Position numbers and translations under genes: made by a program. This document shows positions 1-16,100 of a stretch of 64,000 nt of DNA, piece after piece. Positions within the stretch are counted from its first letter, which is position 1. Each line of letters opens with the position of its first letter. The notes beneath the pieces were generated by a model, which was given only the letters and a program-made list of their open reading frames with translations, did not search any database and was not told the DNA's origin. Source of the stretch: Canna indica (Eukaryota > Streptophyta > Magnoliopsida > Zingiberales > Cannaceae); NCBI GenBank assembly GCA_034359265.1, contig CP136892.1, positions 81,584,001 through 81,648,000 on the forward strand. The letters are read 5' to 3'.

Positions 1-524
1 AAGTCTAGCTAGGCCTAGCCTGTTTCCACCCCTACCCTCAAGGTATATCATTTTCCAACAGATTTCAGCTAAGGTGATCAAAATCTTGATCACATATATA
101 TAGACACGAAGAAAGGATCAAATACACCTTCACACAAGAATTTAATTTTCCGTGAATTGAAACAATGGTATAGGAAGACGAGTAAATTTTTAGAGATGCA
201 CATTTAGCTCTCTCTAATTGTTATATTAGGGAAAGTACATCTCAAGCAACTTTCACATGGTCACTTGAGCTGCAGGCATGCAATATAATGTATTGCCAAG
301 ATTTCTCTGGCATCATTTTGGGAAGAGAAAAAATGAATTAAGTAAATGGAGCTCGCAGCATGCTTTAGTTAATTATTACACTTGTTACCTCAATGGAAGA
401 AAGGAGTAGAGAGCTGAGAAAATCTAGCAAAAAATTATTTGCACCCTTTTGAGTATTAATATAATTAGAGAGCAGGTGATCTCATAATAGTTGTGGCGGA
501 GTATCAGAAAGTTCTCAAATATTC
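1..524. other. Intergenic 3' flank of the IDH gene
   Basis: No coding region or structural RNA recognised. The first 40 bases end in a CCCCTA-like string that could be the edge of a MITE lying mostly outside the window; this is weak. The remainder is AT-rich sequence downstream of the IDH stop codon and presumably contains its 3' UTR. Confidence 0.4.
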
Positions 525-4107
<3,583 letters not shown>

Positions 4108-4843
4108 TGGTGAAGGCAGCTTAACAGATCAATCTGCAAGAACGAAACGATCAACTTCGACGACCGAAGACAGGCAAAATTGAGAACGCGACCACGATAC
4201 GACATTGGAATCGAGAATCAAATTAAGAGGGGGAAAAAAAGTGGCCACGAGGACTACAAAAGAAAAGGGGCTTTCACACAATGCTCACATCTCAAAGGAT
4301 AAGAACTGATGTGTGCAATAGATTTTACAGATCAACTCTAAACCCTAGCAGCTAAAAATCACAAAAAGCCTAGACCTGAACAGTCCAAATAACAAGGAAA
4401 CCATCAAACATGGCAGCACATAAGCTGTAAATTACGGGAAACACCAAAGATGACATGAGAAAGAGAAACCAGGGGGGAAAAAGATCAGAGAAGAGAGCAG
4501 GCGACCTTCTATGTCTGTGTTCTCCAGCGACGGCTCTCCAAAACGGCTGCTGATGCCCGGTGGAGAACTTAAAGCGAAGAATAAGTCTCGTCAGAGAGAA
4601 AGAGAGAGAGAGAGAGGACACGTATAAAGTAAGGAGAACTGGAGAAGCCAAATCATCCACCGTCAATACTTCGATCAAGCAAGACGCTAAATTATGGAAG
4701 GAATCAAATACAATAAACACTGGTCAGGCTGGCTTTTGAAAACAACACGCTAAATTATGGAAGGAATCAAATAAACACCGTCAATAGTTATTTGTAAGAA
4801 AAAATAAAAGCAAAAATCTGAGGAAGCACTCTACCAGGATGTA

Positions 4844-6889
4844 TCAAACTGAGTTAACAGGTAGATCATCAACTTTTCCAATTGCCTCCAGTATTGATGA
4901 GTATGTAATCATATCATATTGAAAACCCTTTGAGTTCATCTCTTTCATCAGTTTAGCTGCCTCCTCAAACATACCATAACGGCTTAAAGCACCAAGAACT
5001 GTGTTATATGACACAGCATCTGGCTTGATATTAGACTGTTTCATGTTTGAGAGCATCTCCATGGCACGTATTGGTCCACCTGATTTTGCCACACCATTCA
5101 AAATGATATTTAGAGAATTTATATCTGGAACACAACCTTGTTCTTGCATTGTTCGAAGAAGGGACTGTGCTTCATCAACCATTCCAATCCTTACCATACC
5201 AGACATGAGGGCATTGTAGGCATAGACATCAGGAACACATCCAAGTTGCTTCATTTCCTCAAAAAGATTTGTTGCTTCTTTTAGGCGACCGCATTTTCCA
5301 AAATGCTTGATCATCACAGCATAAACTCTGGAAGTGGAGGAACCACAATTCTCCTTTAATTCCTGAAATAATTCGCTTGCTGCTTCATAACGTTTGGCTT
5401 TTCCAAGAGCATCAATTAAGCTACAATATGCTGCAGGGCATGGAGGAAATCCCTTTTCATCCATCTCCTCCAGTAGCATCAAGGCTTTCTCCACCCTGTT
5501 TGTTTTACAAAATCCATCAATAAGAATTGAGTAAGTAAAAGCACTAAGGGCAATTCCTTTTTCCTTCATTTTCTCCAACCAAGATGAAGCTTGCAACGCA
5601 CCAGTCTTGGAATCAAAATGTGCTTTGATGACAGTATTATATGAAACCACATTTGGTACACATTGTAAACTTTCCATTTCTCCAAAAAGCTTAATGACAT
5701 CCTCCAATCGTCCAGCCTTGCCCAAGATGTTCATAAGATTATTTATTAGGACAGTGTCTGACACACAACCTTCTCTTTGCATTTGACGAAAAATATCATA
5801 AGCCTCTTCTATTCTTCCAGCCTTGCCTAAGCCTTTTATCAATTCGGTGTAAGTGAAAACATTTGGTACACAACACCGATCCTGCATATCTTGGAACAAG
5901 TTCAGAGCCTTTTCAACTTTACCGAATTTGAAATACATTTCCATCAAGGTAGTATAGATCTTTGTAGTTGGTTGCAACTTGTTTTCTCTCATCTCTTCAA
6001 GCAACCGAGAAGCTGAATCCTCACGGCCTAGCTTACAGAATGCCACAATCAGCGCATTATACGTCACGGTGTCAGGAAAACAGTTGTACTCATTGCACAT
6101 CTCATTGTAAAGCTCATGAACCTTGTCATAGTGGCCTTCTTGCATTAACATGATGATCATGCCATTATAGGCATGAGAGTTGGGCACACACTTACGAGCC
6201 TTTATCTGATAAAAAATTGAGCATGCCTTGTTCACCATCTTTGCTCTGCCGAGGACGCGAATGATCTCTGAGAGCTCCATTGGTGTAATTATGCAAGGGC
6301 TTCTTACCATTTCTTGGATAGTCCTCCACATCTCGCCAAACAACTGCTCTTCATTCAAGCAGCGAATCAAAGCCATATATGTTGTTGCATCATGCTCAAA
6401 ATGCTTCTTTTTGCTAGCCCATCGAAAAAACTGCATCTTTGTGCTAATCTCGACATCAGTTTTCAGAACTTCTCGGACCAGTCGGTGATCGACTCGTAGC
6501 ATTAGAACCTCCAAGGCCTTCTCTGCATCAGATCCCCACTTAAATATCTTCAATATTCTTAAGAACCTTTCATCCAACGCACGGCCAGTGCGTTTATAAT
6601 TTTGATTTGATGTCGAGCCCATGCCATCATTTCCTGGCCTCGGAAGCTTGAACATTTGTACAATTTCATTTTCTGAGAAAACACAACATGGATAGATAAA
6701 AAAACCATGAAAGACATATTGAGGGCTTCACTGAGGAACTGAAGGACAAGAGAAGAGAAAATCACATTGCCTATCACCTGTTTGCTTTAATCGCTGACTT
6801 AGTTGAGGTGATGAAGAGATAGCGCGCTTTACTAAGGCACAAACACTCCATCTAGTGTGCAATTGCATTTGAACAGAGTATGGTATCAT
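4844..6889 (-). CDS. P-class pentatricopeptide repeat protein, copy A
   Basis: PPR proteins bind organellar transcripts; this one resembles the Arabidopsis At3g16010 type, recalled from memory, whose target is not known to me. Two exons: 6778-6889 (start ATG at 6889, after an in-frame upstream stop) and 4844-6672. The exon 1 donor reads CAG/GTGATAG and the acceptor TTTTCTCAG. The join keeps frame and gives ENEIVQMFKLP at the junction, 646 aa in total. Exon 1 encodes a basic, Ser-rich stretch (RWSVCALVKRAISSSPQLSQ) that suits a mitochondrial presequence. From about residue 130 onward, tandem 35-residue repeats with the P(D/N)xxxYNxLI pattern run almost to the C-terminus. No E or DYW extension is present. 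A second acceptor-like CCCCTCAG near 6918 suggests an upstream leader exon. It differs from copy B at two adjacent-repeat residues (ELIKGLG versus ALIKVLG). Confidence 0.88.
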
Positions 6890-6916
6890 AATCTCCAAGG
6901 TCGCAACCAAGTGCAC

Positions 6917-7166
6917 TGAGGGGATAGCTTGCTACTATTCTTCGTTGAACTCAAAGTAATACAACATGATTCGAAAAAATATCAGCCTACCAACTTTAAT
7001 TATGCATACCAGCTGCTACCTGTGTGGGAAATAATGAAAGTTAAACATATTTTCTTCTCCATACAGCGTGAAAATGAAAACAACAGAATCGAAACATGTT
7101 CAGCCCGTGTTCAGTCTATGCATATTGAGAGACACAGCGGATTGGCTATACACAATCCAATCCAAT
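6917..7166. other. PPR upstream region, copy A, with junction to IDH fragment
   Basis: Sequence to about 7066 matches copy B up to 30305. A short stretch of about 35 bases then differs, and the sequence rejoins copy B at about 7095 (B 31640). The 1.33 kb present in B, including a leader-exon candidate, is absent here. Confidence 0.7.
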
Positions 7167-8521
7167 CCGCTGTTGGGTCTGGGTCATGACATCTCGATGT
7201 GCAAGCTAAGCATAGCATCTAGAACATACTGTTGCATCATTTCTTTCTTTTTCAGTTTGTTGTCCTCATCAAAGTAAAACAGAGACAAAATGAACTCATT
7301 GGGGTTTTTTGGAGAAGAGGAGTACTTTGATACTATTTCTTGTTTTGGCTGGAGAGGAGAATGAATGGGAGGTAACTGGAGGCGAGGAATAATACAAAAA
7401 TTGATTACCTCCAGAATTGGTTGTCACTAAAAGTTTTGTTTTGGTTGATTTTACCCCTGGTCATTGTTGAATCAAACCTAAAATCCTCCCCTCCTACTTT
7501 ACAACCAAACAAGATGGAGCAAAATATTTCTTTCCTCCACTTCCTTTTTCATTGTTGAACCAATCTCCTCCTCTCCTCCCTTCACCTCACCTCACCTCAC
7601 CCCAAGCTACCTCTCCCCTCTTTTGAACCAAACACAGTGGTGTAACATGATTTATCAATTTAGACCTCAAGTTAAATAGCTGGGCAGGTAGAGACTTAAA
7701 AATCTAAAATCAAGTTATCCACGAACAAATCAGATTGAAGGAGGACTAGAAAGTACAGGGTCCAAAAAGTTAAGCAACCAAAAATTGCAGAGACAGCTTC
7801 ATTGAAAGAAAAAAAGACCTGCTTAACAGATTCTGCAATCTCGGGTCCAATTCCATCACCGGGAAAGAGAGTCGCACGGATCGGCTCTCTAGGAGAAGCG
7901 GAAGTGGAGAAAGATTGCCCTAATGCTGGAAAAATCCTGCTTGAAGTATGGTTGGTCGAACTCCTCTGAAGGAGCCGCCGAAGCGCCATTGGTGAAGGCA
8001 GCTTAACAGATCAATCTGCAAGAACGAAACGATCAACTTCGACGACCGAAGACAGGTAAAATTGAGAACGCGACCACGATACGACATTGGAATCGAGAAT
8101 CAAATTAAGAGGGGAAAAAAAGTGGCCACGAGGACTACAAAAGAAAAGGGGCTTTCACACAATGCTCACATCTCAAAGGATAAGAACTGATGTGTGCAAT
8201 AGATTTTACAGATCAACTCTAAACCCTAGCAGCTAAAAATCACAAAAAGCCTAGACCTAAACAGTCCAAATAACAAGGAAGCCATCAAACATGGCAGCAC
8301 ATAAGCTGTAAATTACGGGAAACACCAAAGATGACATGAGAAAGAGAAACCAAGGTGGGGGTGGGAAATATCAGAGAAGAGAGCAGGCGACCTTCTATGT
8401 CTGTGTTCTCGAGAGAGAGAGAGAGAGAGAGATAGGGCACGTATAAAGTAAGGAGAAGCCTAATCATCCACCGTCAATACTTCGATCAAGTAAGACGCTA
8501 AATTATGGAAGGAATCGAAAA
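7167..8521 (-). pseudogene. IDH 5' fragment (promoter, exon 1, partial intron 1), copy A2
   Basis: Second copy of the IDH 5' end. Exon 1 is at 7819-7989 and encodes the same 57 residues as the parent, from MALRRLLQRS to AESVKQ, with its GT donor intact. Homology ends within intron 1, so none of the downstream catalytic exons follow. The 5' flank has lost about 50 bp relative to the other two copies, next to a GA microsatellite at 8409-8432. It lies upstream of the PPR gene on the same strand. It cannot encode IDH activity; it may still be a promoter with a short ORF. Confidence 0.85.
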
Positions 8522-9066
8522 CAACATGAGCCGTATACTTTGTTAGATGCGGATAAAATATTGGTCCGACTTAGATCTTATTGGTTTCATGATAGAATAT
8601 AATTTATCAGAGTATAATATTATTTAATTTTATATTTAAAAAAACTTCTAATAAATTATCATGATATGGTAGGATAATTTCATGATTTGAAAAATATAAT
8701 TTTTGGTCAAATTTTTAAACCATGGATTGAATTTGGTAATTTTTCATGATTTTATAAAATTTTATTTCTAAAATATCATCAATCAAAATTTATAATTTCT
8801 CTTATGTCATTTATATACTCATATCAGATTAAATTTTTATTTATCATTCTTGATCGACTTAGTCAAAACTCTATTCTCTTCAATAGCTACTATTATTTAA
8901 TCATACCATACCATCCTCCCAAATAAGATAATAGTTTTTACAATACTATATCATATAATACCTTACTATATCATACATTACTAAATCATATTTCATCTCA
9001 TTCAAACAAGACATTAGAGTATTGATGAGATCGAGTTTAATTGATACGTATGAAATCCTAGTCTTT
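8522..9066. other. Copy-A-specific AT-rich insert
   Basis: Very AT-rich DNA at the position where copy B has an unrelated 330-bp stretch (33001-33332). The ends look loosely inverted (a CTTATTGGTTTCATGATAG-type start, an ATTCAAACAAGAC end), as in a decayed MITE, but I see no clean target duplication. No gene. Confidence 0.45.
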
Positions 9067-9106
9067 ACTCTTACTTGTTTGTGGATTCCATTCGAAATTC
9101 GAGAGA

Positions 9107-9490
9107 ATTTTGGAAAATCATAAATATATTTTAGATTTTTAAGAAAATCATAATTATTTTGGTCAACTTTTTAAATTATTTCTTAATTTTTATAGCCCAA
9201 TTGGTTCATTTAAAAATCAATTTTGATTTTGATTTAAATTTTTTGAATGATTCAATATAAAATCGGTTCAACTATCCATACAAATGAATAGTTGAGTTTT
9301 GCATTGAATCGTGCAAAAAGAACTTAAACAAGAATCAAAATCTATTTTTTAAATGAGCCGGTTGGATTTTAAAAATTAAGGAATAATTTGAAGAATTGAC
9401 CAAAATAGTTATAATTTTTTAAAATTTAAAAAATATTTATGATTTTCACAAATATGAAAAAAATTATTATGATTTTTTCAAATTTCTCAA
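9107..9490. repeat. Imperfect foldback element, copy A
   Basis: A left arm containing AAATCATAAATATATTTTAG and CAATTGGTTCATTTAAAAAT is matched in inverse by a right arm containing AAATGAGCCGGTTGGATTTT and ATATTTATGATTTTCAC. The arms are roughly 160-170 bp around a spacer near 9270-9310. This looks like a MITE or foldback transposon. It is present at the same place in copy B, so it predates the duplication. Confidence 0.6.
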
Positions 9491-10199
9491 AATTTAAAAC
9501 AAATTATATGAAGCGCAATCAATTAATTTTATTATTCCTTCTCTTTAATTATTTGGCATCAAATCCCCATTACGTCTCTCCATAACGGAGCAGTTTTGAA
9601 TATTTTAAATAAGTTAATTTATGTTTAAATCAAATTTGTCTATTTGAGTTGATATTATTAAAATATTTATTTATTTTTTAAATATTATATTCTATTAAAA
9701 ATATACGTATTCAGTATTCTATTTTTAAAATCAATATACTATTCCATTTTCAATATATAATTTTATTAAAATAAAATATCATTTGTTATTCTATTTTATC
9801 AAATACAACATACAAAGATATTTCGGTTATCTTTCAGATATGATAACCAAAATAATGTGTGGACAATTTTCAAACTGATTTATATCCTTCTCCGGAGGAT
9901 ACCATTTTAGCTATGAAGAAAATTATAGCGCTACCATGGTGCATTCATTCTGCTGGCTCAACAGTACTTTCGAACAAAACGGAGAGATGCATTACGCAGC
10001 TAACAAACAATATAAAATTCTGTCAGATCTTGGGAACATAGATAAATAGATAATGATTTCAGAACAGAGGCAGTGAATCTATCTATGATGGCAACTAGAT
10101 TCGGACCAAGAAACAAAGACTAAATGTTCTCAGCAGGGCCTTGCTTGATAGGAATACCTTTTACATAAGAATTATGACTTTGGGGATGGGAATCTCTGG
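9491..10199. other. ARC5 3' flank, copy A
   Basis: AT-rich non-coding DNA. The stretch from about 9840 to the stop codon is strongly conserved with copy B and probably includes the ARC5 3' UTR. No separate gene seen. Confidence 0.5.
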
Positions 10200-13100
10200 T
10201 CAAATGCAATATGAACTCAGCTGCTCATTTACCTCTCTGAACTTCTCTTTCAGTCTCTGTAACTGCTAGCAATACATACTGAGTTAGTAAACAACATCGA
10301 CATCACAGCATGATAAATGTGAATGGTCAAAAGCCAATACCCGTTTCGACTCGATCTCCAGTTCTCGCTTGCGCTGTCCAAGTGAATGGCGTAGCTGGGT
10401 TATGTCAAAAATATGGTCCAAGTCATCTCCAAAGGCTAACTCCAGGTCTTCACGCAGAAGAGCTGGCAACTTGTCAACTACCGGCATGAGGAAAAAGCAA
10501 TTGAACTGCAGAGCAGAGTAAAGAATACATGTGCGAGTTAAATCGCACAACGTTTAGAGGATACTACTTAGCTAGAAGAATAAAACAATGACAGCCACAT
10601 CATTCTGGCGCCTGCACTATTTCCTCAAGTGGGCTACAATGTTTCAAGAAGCACAATACACGGAGTTTCCATCAAAAAATTACTAGCATGTGGCATATAG
10701 AAGAATTCAATGTAATGGCTAAGAGACGAAGCTTGCAATATGTTGAACAGAAATTCTTGATTACCCATGCCACGCTCCCATCGTATTCTTAGGCAGAAAA
10801 TAACACACTTACCCATGCAAGTATGAAGAATAACCATGTTGAATGCAAAACATAAAACATCACTGCCAAAGCAACAGATTGTAGGCACTATGGAGTTAAC
10901 TTGAAAGGAGAATTGATGATTAATCATTTATCATCAGCAATCAAAATATACATGTAAGTAACTATTCTCTGAAGATCATAGTAGAACAATCAAACCATTT
11001 TGTTCACTTCTTTTAGAAAAAGCATAAAACATGCAATCTTCCAATTAAGTATCAACAAAAACTCCAATTGCGAGCAGGTTATGCAACTACTCCTGAGAGT
11101 ACTAGAGTTAATGTGATAATATCACAGCTTTACAAATGTTGTCTTAACACTAGAGATGCGACTGAATCAAAGAAAGTTCAGTATGCTTTAACTAAGATAC
11201 CAAGCAGTAAGACTGTAGAACTGGTGAAGGCACTTTAACCGAAAAATGTCCAAGGATAATTATCTTAACAAGAATGTTCATCATTGCCACTGAGTCACTG
11301 ACTCTTCATTAACAGTTTGTTCTGAAAAACAAAAGGCATCCATGTATAAAACTAGAGGTCCTACAAGCACCAAAAATTATATTCAATTGTGAAAAGAAAA
11401 TGTATTAAGGGTCAATATCTTAATCCATAACTGCCTGTTTGCTAACCAGATTGAACTTCTCTCTCTAAATTCGTAACCAATTTTGAAGATTTGATCATAA
11501 TTCATAAGCATCAGCATCAATGTCTACTCAAAACCAAAATTCATTGACACCAGGAAACAACATGCATATCTTTACATGCAAGCATAAAAACGGCAAACTT
11601 ATCTACTTAAACATGGGCATTGATGAATGAACCCTTTACTGTATTTTACATAAGTGTTTGGACTATAAGAATTTGAAAACTAAAAGAAACCTAATCATTA
11701 ATCACGAAGAAAGATCAAGAACATTCACCAAAAACAATCAAAATGCCTTCAATTCTGTGGATACCAGAAAATGTTCTTTAATCCCATGGAAAATTTGATG
11801 TACCAAGGCATAAACAATCCTTTCTGATGAAGGAGCCAGTCTTCGGTTCCACAGTGTGCTATCCAAAAGATCAACAAGCCTTGTTTCTGCTGTGGGATTG
11901 CATGGAATTGAGTCATAACCTGGTGCGGAGTGGTTAGGTTTTGAATCTGCTTTCAATCTGTCAGATTTGTTGTCATTTGATCCCAAGTATGATTCCTGCT
12001 GAACACCTGATGGAACAGAGTTAGCACTAAACTGCTCTGCACCAGCAAATGAGTCCAAGAATTGGCGTAATCCAGCACGATTCTGTCGTTTGAGCATACC
12101 AGCACAAAGTAGCAGAATGATTTTATAAATATGTCAATTGTAAATGGTCCAAGAGATACTATCCAAAGTCCGAACCTTGTTATGGAGGGACCAAGTGACA
12201 TAGCGCGTAGTGCTTACCAAGTCTTCCATACATCTGAATAGATACAGAATAAGACAGTTGCAGAAATCTCTAAGCAAAAAAGCACTTTCAGTGGACATTA
12301 ACCATCAATTAAGAATGTTAAGAATTATAAAATGAGTATATATACTCTCTCCTAATAGCTTAAGCAGCTTTTGTGAAAGTTAGCTTTCCAAGAGATCATA
12401 TGCAGTTCTGTAAACAGTCTACAGTGCGAACTAAATTATGCATCAGCCCATGACTTATGTTGCCGCTGAACAAAATTCAGATTAGAGGCAAGTAGGCAAA
12501 AGTAGGAAAAATGGTGAATCAAACATTTTGAAGGTTATATGCACTATCAAAAAATTTCATTGCAAATATTTGGAGAATAATTATATATCTTCGGAAAGTA
12601 TAAGCAAAATTACTTGTCACGACATGCCCGTTCAGTTGATTCAGCAAAACTGTTGAAGGCTGTCTCAACACGTCTCAAGAAAACTTCATGGCCACTAAGA
12701 TATTCTCCATCTTTCTGTTGACATTCAATCATTAGAAACTAAAATTATAATGAGGCAGTAACAGGTCATGAAACATATATTTTGGAGGAACCATACCTGC
12801 AATAGATACATGGAGATGGGAAGTAACCTCTTTAAAATGTGCAAAAGCCTAAAGCCCAACTGTTGGAATAAACAATAACAGTTAGATGAGTTCGAACAGA
12901 TTAATAAATGGACCATTCCACTTTTGGACCTGATTAGGCTTTCCAAAATGTTGATGTTTTCCTTCTAGATTGCAAGCATTCAGTGGCCTATATCATGCAA
13001 ATAAAATAACAACTACCATTTTGATGTTTTCTAGTACCAGAAATAAATAAATAGATAAAGAATATATATTATGTTGAAACCATTACTTGAATATTTAGGA

Positions 13101-16100
13101 AAGCAAGTAAGTGACAGCAAAGATATCCCCCAATAACAAGGAGATTAAGGTTCAGTTTGGCAACAATGAGAAAAGATATGAAATGTCTCTACAATTACTA
13201 GGAGAACGTTGCCCACACAAACACCAAGACCTGTTGCAGGAGAATGTTAAGTTCAAAGGAATATTGCAGGAACAGAACTTATCCACAGAAAATGCAGGTA
13301 ATAAAGAAAAAATATGAAGATAAAATTGTGAAAGAAGTTTACTTGATTTAATAGTAAATTAAAAACAAAAGCTACCCAATAGCAACAAGGCACTGTAACA
13401 AAACAACAGCAATCTGATGTGAGGCTCTTTAGAGTCCGGATATAGAATGGAATATCTGTACACAAGATAATTCTACTATGTTAAAGTATTTTCAAGGAGA
13501 TGTAACATCTACTTATCGACAGACAAGCTCCTGAGTCATTTCGAAATAACAATAGATTAGCCAGCTCGAAGGCCTTTTCTAAGGTACAACAGACAACTAA
13601 ATATTTAAGGTGTTATATCATTTGCTCTTGATATAACTGATCTCAAAGAATAAATAAAACTAGAGTGGCAGAAGGAAGCCAAAAGATTTAATTTGAAATG
13701 GAATAAAAGTATAGCACAAGAGCAATCATATTGAGATGTGGAAATCAGGATATAGATGAAATGAAGCCCCAGGTTTCACAAAGCATGAGCATGAATAGGC
13801 TAGATTTTATGAAGAGCCATTCATGATCTTTTGTTATCATCAATTAATATATGTCACAGAAAAACACACACACAATGCAAGCGAAAAAACATAAATAGGG
13901 TAGATTAAGGCATAAGCCACATAACTAATACTGATAATAAAGAATAAATAAATAAGATAATTAGTTTCTTCTCCATCTAGTGCGAAAATGGAACCATGAA
14001 AGACTTAAATAAAATATAAAGAAAGAGAACTAAGATGATACTGAATTATGAACCTGATGAAGGAATGGCTCAAAGGTATCACGAGCTTTGGCAACAGCAA
14101 TTACACAGGCCGTCCTAGGACAACGATAGATAAATAAACAAGCTATTGAATCAAATGAACCAGGCATCACAACAACTACAATTAAATACCTAGAGTAGTT
14201 TGTTCCATCATGAATATCTTCAACTCCACATGCATTTACAATCTCCTCCCTAGTAATTGGAGGACACTTGACAGCTCCAACAACAAGACGAAATTCTGCC
14301 ATAGCACGATGATATTGTGCACCACCATAAAGACGCATTCCAGCATTCTGAGAAGACAATATTTTCAGGATTATTAAACCAATAGTTTGAACTGAGCACA
14401 ACTTCTGCAACGAGAACTTAAGTTGCAAATGATGCCGAAGAGGCAAAGAGGTGAAAAATATCTGAAGCAATTACAATTTACATGTATAGTGATGTCATAA
14501 TAGAGGAGAGAATTTAGTAATTTACAGGCATCATCTTGTGTGGAAGCTGAAGACCATCAGTTCCTGTAAAAGTTCCACCTGTTGTCCTCTCATCCAGCAA
14601 TGATTCTCCTGCAAAGTAAACAATTCAAGCTTGCACAGGTAACATTATGAAGCATCTTTGGATAAACAACAATAATGAAGGAATAATTAATTTGTAAATG
14701 CAAGTTCCTGTGACAAGTGGATCTAACTATGGTTAACAAAATGTTAATTACTCGTAGAATGAAAATATAGATGGATTACCGAATTTATCAGGAGGTGCAA
14801 CAACTGTGCCTTTCAATAGCAAAGACAACTGAAAAAAGAACTAATTTATCATCACAAATTTTAACAAGAAAAATAAAATATAAAAGTCATAGACATATGT
14901 AACAAATAATTAAGTATTCCTAGAGTAGGCAATGCAGTTTAACAGTTAAGTTGTTCATCATCGGCATCATAATTTGTACTTATATTTGGCCAGATTAAGA
15001 TACGAATTGAAAAACAAATGAAAGACCTTGGTCAGAAAAGAATCATGGAATGCACGACCCTTCTCCTTCAATTTTGTTTCATCCAAGTTGCTGTAAGCAC
15101 AAGGAGCGGGAAAAAAAATATCAGAAAGTTTTTAAACTGAAGTTTTTGCTCCAATATAATTCCATTACAGACCTAAAACAACTACAAAAAACATAAACTA
15201 TAAGTCAATAGACCAACTTTTTTTTTGCATAGTATCTTGCAAAGACGAAAATGCATTGCATGATAAAACATAATGACCAAATGTATTAACCTGATTGAGA
15301 AATATGCCTTATCTTAACTTATAACACAGATAATAAGTATTCACCTAATTTCTTGGTTGATGTCCCGTAACTTCCTTGTACTACTCCGGAGTTCCTTCTC
15401 CAATAGTGGAATAATTAGTGGGACACTGTCCATGTACCTTTAGCACAATATTTCATATGGAGGCATGGAGTAAAACATTTGAAAGTCCAAAAGCAAATCA
15501 GAATCAGGAAGAAGAATGAACAAATATCTGTACCTTTTCTGCAATAGTTCTTCCAAAAATGACCTAAGTCTACTCACACCTATTCTACTTCTTTCCTCCT
15601 TTGACAATTCTCTACCTAGCTTTTCCTCTAAAGATGCAATGTCTTCCATTTCTCTCAAACAAATGGCCTGGATTCAAGAAAAAATAAAATGAAGATAGAA
15701 GAGACAAGTAAGATTAAACTCAACAGTTGTTTAATAAAACTTTAATAGTTAGTTTCACAACCATTCCTAAGGCACAGATTCATGAACATTTTTTAGTGAT
15801 CTTAAATTACTAATACACACAAGATTTGCCGAACATACAATGTGTGCAATTCTAATGCCAGACGTGCAAGTATATCACATCTTCCAATATGGAAACAATT
15901 TGAAATGCAGGAATATAAAAATTGTATGGGCCAGTGTCTAGCAAATTAAGTAATACAAAAAGACTCTTAAGATAAAAAATGTAAGTAATTAGGATTGACC
16001 AATCACATTAGTGAATTAAGTAGCATGAAGGAAACAGAACTTTCTTAAACTCTTCGTTGGATCGATAAACTGCTTCATTTCCAGAGCCAACTCTTCCAGA

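Noticed and set aside
6559..6777. Frame of 72 codons upstream of the PPR start (also 29795-30013)
   Set aside because: It crosses the PPR intron in another frame; the spliced PPR model explains the conserved sequence.
6889..6916. PPR start placed at 6916
   Set aside because: The codon there is GTG and an in-frame TAG lies six codons upstream; the first ATG is at 6889.
9859..10041. Sixty-codon plus-strand frame conserved between both copies (also 34121-34303)
   Set aside because: Conservation is fully explained by the recent duplication; it lies in the ARC5 3' flank and resembles nothing known.
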